64,000 bases of DNA from Orthonyx spaldingii (lineage: Eukaryota; Chordata; Aves; Passeriformes; Orthonychidae): contig VZTJ01005471.1 in the NCBI GenBank assembly GCA_013397795.1, forward strand, positions 1,119,328 through 1,183,327. Reading direction: 5' to 3'. Below the pieces are notes generated by a model, which saw nothing but the letters and a program-made list of their open reading frames with translations, made no database searches and had not been told where the DNA came from. Both the position numbers and the translations under genes were made by a program. This document shows positions 59,233 through 64,000 of the stretch, piece after piece; positions within the stretch are counted from its first letter, which is position 1; the number at the start of each line of letters is the position of its first letter.

Positions 59233-62200
59233 CTATTGTACCCTTGTCGGGGAGAGGAGACAAAAGATTAAACAATTCTTTACTTCAATAGCTGAGCCTA
59301 ATTTCACAGCTTCTAAAATATCTTCATACTGCATATACTGTGTGTTCAGCCAGAAGTACAATCCTGTTATTAAAATGCAACTCCAATGCACCTGTCAGTT
59401 ACAGGGCTGCATTGCTCACCTTTTCTGAAACTCTTAAGGGCATTTCTAATATTGGGTTTTTTTTTTTCCTTAAGACCCTATTTCTAATTTTAAAAAGATT
59501 CCAAGGAATGCTGAGCTTATCAAAAGCTGGTGGGATTTTTGGGCTCTAAATCACCAAAGTGCTTGCTGTAAGTTTGTTCCTTGACTATATCCAAACACCA
59601 ACACGTGAAAAGTGAGCCCAAACTCAGTAATGAGAAGGCAGAGAAAATTAATGTGCATTTGATCAATTTTTTACCATCCCCTTCTTTTATCTTGCCCTTG
59701 GTAAAGCATTTTTTGTTCTTCTATGGATCCAGTTAATGAGTCTTCGTACATTTGGAGTTTGCAATGTTGCACATTCAATGGCTGTAGAACAAGTAGAGTT
59801 CTTCAGGTGTGAAGCTGACGGGAGTAAGGGAGCAAGTGGTGTGTGTGCCTCAGAAGCAAGCAGTCAAGTCCAGCTCCTCCTAAGAAAAGCAAAAACTGGG
59901 CAGTTTTTTTCTTCCACTTTCCATCATTTTTTGTTTACCTGTTTCTTTTGAAGAGCAGAAGCACAAGACAGGATATCGGATCAGAAAAGATCGTTTTCTC
60001 TGTTAGCTGGAATAGAAAAGACTGGGTGACCCCTCCTTCTCTTTGCCAACACCACATGAAGCAGGTGGCACTAACAGACTCAGCAGGCCACATTTCCCCA
60101 TTTTCAGTGTAACTTCTCATTTTGAGTTGTTGCTTTAGTAAGTAAATGGATTTTTCATAATGCTTAAAAGAAGTTAAAACATGAAAGCACTTAAAGAAAT
60201 CAGATGTCAGGTCTTTAACTAATGGGATTATCAAGTAGAGACCCTTTAAAGATGGCTTGGTCTAAGTGATCCAGCTGCCATAAAGACCTTATTATGGGTC
60301 AACAGCTTATTTTGTGAACAATAGTGCCTTGTGAAGAACTCGCATAATCAAAATCTAGATTTGTGCAAAGTGCTTAATTTATTGAAGTGTCATAATATAA
60401 ATACCTGGATTTCCCTGAGCCGGCTGTGTGTGCTTATGTCTGTGCTTTTCTAGAATGCAGACTCTTCTGCATCTTTAATAAATGGCAAATTCTGTGGATT
60501 TCCTTGTTCTAAAACAGCATTTTTATCATCTTCGTAATCCAACAAAAGTCATCCTTTCAGGACTATTTTTGCAGGAGCAAGAGGAGAGGAGAAGATGTCA
60601 CCACAATTTTAAAAAAGTTCATGTTTTGGTATTTAGTAATGCGGTAATGTTTCTTTAAAAGCAACTCAAATTCAGCTGTGGGTCAAGGGCCATTTTGGTG
60701 ACACTAGACTGTAAAAGGCAAGTTTTTGGTAAAGATTTGAGTATTTGAAAACATAAGGTTTCATAGAAAACACTGCATCTTTATTGCCTTCAGTTCTGGT
60801 GAAAGTCTGGATGGCCTTATGTGAAACATAAGGAGTTGCTGAGGAGATGTGAATATTTTCCTAAATATTCTAAGGTCAAATTTTACCTATGAATTCTCCA
60901 TTGGCTCTTAAAGGATCTTCCTCCATGGTGTCTAGGGCCTGATTCAAAAGTATTCAAATAAACTGGAATTCTTGCATTGATTTTCAAAACCTTTAAATCA
61001 AATCCTAAGTGCTTTACTCTGTAACACATCTGATTTTGGTTGATTTCTCACTGAAATCAATGAGAAATTTCCCAGGCTAATGAGAACTTGCCCTTGTACC
61101 TCCCAAGAGTGTTGCAGATACCTTTGGAAGCTCTGCTTTTGTTGTCCATGCATTTGAGCCAAGTCCCGACTCCAGTGCCATGCACTTGACCCAGTTTATG
61201 CTGATTTCAGGCTTTGGGCATGAGATGCAGAAGGGGGAGACAGTGCAGGTGTGGTACCCATCCCTTGGCACTCGGGCTCCTGAGCAGTTCTCAGAGTGAT
61301 CCCACACTGTGCTGACACCATATCCCAGCCAGCAGGATCGTGTAGGCACATGGGCTGATGCTCACTCTTGAAGGGCACAAGCTGTCAGAAGCTGATGGGA
61401 GCAAGAGGTACCTTCAGATCTGCTGTTGCCCACAGGGATGTTCTGGGACTCTTGCAGACAACCACTATAATCTGACTCCTGAGCTATTTCTGGAATTAGC
61501 CCCTTTTTCAGTTTCACAACTGATGAGGTCAGGAAGGATGGTGACTCTTGGGCTATGAGTAGAAAACTCTGCTGGCGGAGTTTTCATGACATTAAGTCAG
61601 GGTGTTATCCTGGTGAGTCCAACGGCACAGCGTAGACAGAGGTTGCTGTACCTGCACTGGCAACTTCCTACTGTGACTGTAAAACTTTCAGGAAGTCTGT
61701 GACGGGGGATGTTTCCAATCCCAGCAGTGATTGGATTATTTAATTGCTGTCAGTTTGGCCTTTCTGAAGAGCCTGGGCTAAGGAATAACTCAAATAATTC
61801 CCACAGAGATGCTGATTCCGAGCCTCCTCTGAAGTCTGCAAGAGGAACTGACTCTGAATTAGCGGAGTCCCTAGACATGTTCTCATCTTGGGTGTGATGT
61901 GTTTTGCTAGAAAGGCAGCTATCTTGAAGGCAGGCAAAGAGCCAAACTGAACTGAAATGTTCAGTAGGATTAAGCCCACAAATCCTGATTCTGCAAAGAT
62001 TTAAGCTTGTGCATAACTTTATGTGAATAGTGTGAATAGTCTCATCGAGGTCAAGCAAATTAAGACAACGTACAAATAACAAATTAAATTAATGCACCTG
62101 CTCAAGTCTTGGTAGTGTCAAGGCTGTAATGAACTGTATAAAAACATGCAAGAGAAAAGGTGACTTTCTCAGAGCTGTTAAGGTGTTATTTCAGAAACCT

Positions 62201-64000
62201 AGACAATGGCAATGGTATTTACATATACTATGCAAAGTCTAAATGAATGGGAGTGTTTATTCATCCATGTCATGTATTTGGGTTAATAAGGGATCCCACA
62301 GAGCTTTAAGCGTTTGGTTTTTCTATTCTACTCAAAAAAGCACCTGAAAGTATTAATTTTACAGTTGGATCCTAGTGCAATCCGTGGGTGTTTTTACTGT
62401 AGAGCAACTTCAGGATTCAGATTGCAGGCCTTATTAAAAATAGTCCCAAATTAAAGGAAAAAACAGTGTGACAGGCTGAGTGAAAGGTCTGCAATGCTGC
62501 AAGGGCTTCCTTGTGGTGAGAAGAGCCAGTTCTTCTCCAAAATAAGGATAGGGAGAGGTTAAATAAAATCTTTTGGGGGAAAAACAAATATTGTGCTAAG
62601 TCAAGGTCTGAGCCGAGGTGTGAGGGTGACATGTGCTGGTGCTTGCAATGACTCTGCTGGCCACCTGTCCTGCCTTCTCCTTCCTCCCCTCTGCCTTCAG
62701 CCCTGGGCTTCGGTCACTGGGCTCCTCTCAGCTGCCACTGGAAACCAGTGCATCCCTGCTTCTCTAACAGGTGGCAAAACTAGTGGAAGCAGCACCCTTG
62801 CATAGCACACTTTTTGGCTCACCTTTCCTCTGTGTTTCAGAGGCCCAAGCCTCCCTTGGAACCCACAGTGTTCTGGGGATGGCATCCCCTTCAACATGCT
62901 CTTCTGCTCCTTGAGCCACAGGTCATCACTGCACAGGTAAAGAAACTGGAGAGGGGGAAATCCTCCCTATGCCAGCAGCCAGCAGAGTGTGTCCACCAGT
63001 GGAGCTCTGACTGGGGCTAAGACAGAGATGAACTATGAGTGCTGGAGCAGCTCTGTGTGCAGGGCAGATCTTAGTGCTAAGGTGTAATCATCTTTCTTAA
63101 GCTTAAGCTTAAGAAGCCCTCTGCTTCATCAAGCACTGCCAAACCAGGATTAATTAGGAAGGCAGCACTGTGCCAGACACAGCCAATGTTCAAACTCACT
63201 GACAGCAGTTTAAGGTGTCTACTCCGGGTCTTATCAAAGCCAAACTCTTTTTCAAAGTTGGAGAACTCTTATTCCTATAGTTCCCAGACTCAAGAGGAGC
63301 AGGAGGACAAAGCTGACCTTGCACAGCTGGCCCAGCATCACCAGCCAGGCTTGCTTGGCCTCACCAGCCTCAAGTCTTGAGGGAGGAAATGGAGTTCACC
63401 AAGCAACAGGTAACACTTCTAGTGTGCATTTGCTGGAAACAGAAGCCCCACAAAGGAATAATCCAATGGGACAATCTGATCCAATGCCTAGATTTGGGAA
63501 GCCACATGTAGGAACTCAATCTAGGAAGTGAAACAGCTTCTCCTTTTAGATCAGGGTCCTGGAGATACTCCATGCAATTCCTGTCCCAGGAACAACCCAT
63601 GCTATTTTAGAAACCTCAGCCAGGAACATGGCTTTTGGTGTCAACACCTACCATCAAGAAGCAGCACTTGGGGAAATCAAAGTCAAAGAAAATCTATCAC
63701 CTGGGCTGAGGGTTCCTGGGGAGATCCATGGACAAAGAGCCTTGTTCCCAGGAGATGTAGCTGAAGGAGTGTGGTTGGATGTGTTGTGTTGGGGGAAGTA
63801 CATACATACAATAGGGTACAGTACAGGCCAGTACATACAGGGAACAAGTCATAATCCAGAGGGAAAGACCTCATCATCACACCATAGGGGACTAGAGTCT
63901 TCTGCAGTTGTTTTTGCCGGAAAGGATCACCTGGGGGGTTCTATTTATAGTGACATTGTATGATATCTTGTGGGGCCCAGAACCTGGGAGGAGGGAGCAG
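59233..64000. other. Unique non-coding sequence, no gene seen
   Basis: I see no gene that I can support. A segment at 62841-62936 has a good acceptor and donor and is open in more than one frame, but nothing links it to other exons. A 111-codon open frame at 63628-63963 runs close to the window end and is unrecognised. A palindromic CTTAAGCTTAAGCTTAAG lies near 63098-63115. Confidence 0.45.

Noticed and set aside
62841..62936. Possible additional host exon
   Set aside because: The splice sites are good and two frames are open, but it lies about 19 kb from the other candidates with nothing between, and the phase match alone is weak.
63628..63963. 111-codon open frame near the window end, considered as a retroviral dUTPase or env piece
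   Set aside because: The conserved dUTPase motifs are not present and no flanking retroviral gene is visible.

Overview
The window is vertebrate nuclear DNA, almost certainly from a bird and probably a passerine. It has the 3' ends of several CR1 LINEs with their typical terminal wording, several LTR families of avian type and no SINE families that I recognise. Base composition and gene density are those of an intron or intergenic region. There is no operon, CRISPR array, rRNA or tRNA gene that I can support.

The dominant feature is a composite endogenous retrovirus (ERV) at about 2.7-13.9 kb, all on the + strand. Its left half (about 2.7-9.3 kb) is a badly decayed gammaretrovirus-like (class I, ERV1) provirus with an LTR-like region, a leader with a good splice donor, capsid and nucleocapsid remnants, and protease, reverse transcriptase (RT), RNase H and integrase N-terminal remnants. 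The catalytic residues of its protease and RT are changed. A complete solo LTR in the opposite orientation (7018-8098) interrupts its pol gene and is bracketed by the 5-bp duplication GGGCC. The right half (about 9.3-13.9 kb) is a different, less decayed element of ERVL-like type. It has a gag tail, protease, RT with an IDD box, RNase H, integrase, a polypurine tract and a 3' LTR. It has no visible 5' LTR, so the two halves form a chimeric locus with a sharp join near 9300.

From 13.9 to 64 kb the sequence is mostly unique and non-coding, dotted with repeats. These are CR1 fragments near 21.2, 34.1, 39.6-41.0 (split by an LTR) and 45.4 kb; LTRs at 39.73-40.68, 46.65-48.10, 55.3-55.9 and 58.33-59.23 kb; microsatellites; and one 76-base assembly gap. 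The LTR at 58.3-59.2 kb carries a 26-codon piece that reads like the RT/RNase H connection region of the ERVL-like element, so it looks like a recombinant LTR.

Host genes are barely visible. Two short open segments with good splice sites and matching phase (41252-41323 and 43482-43584, + strand) could be consecutive exons of an unrecognised gene. A third (44645-44750) fits the phase but is weaker.
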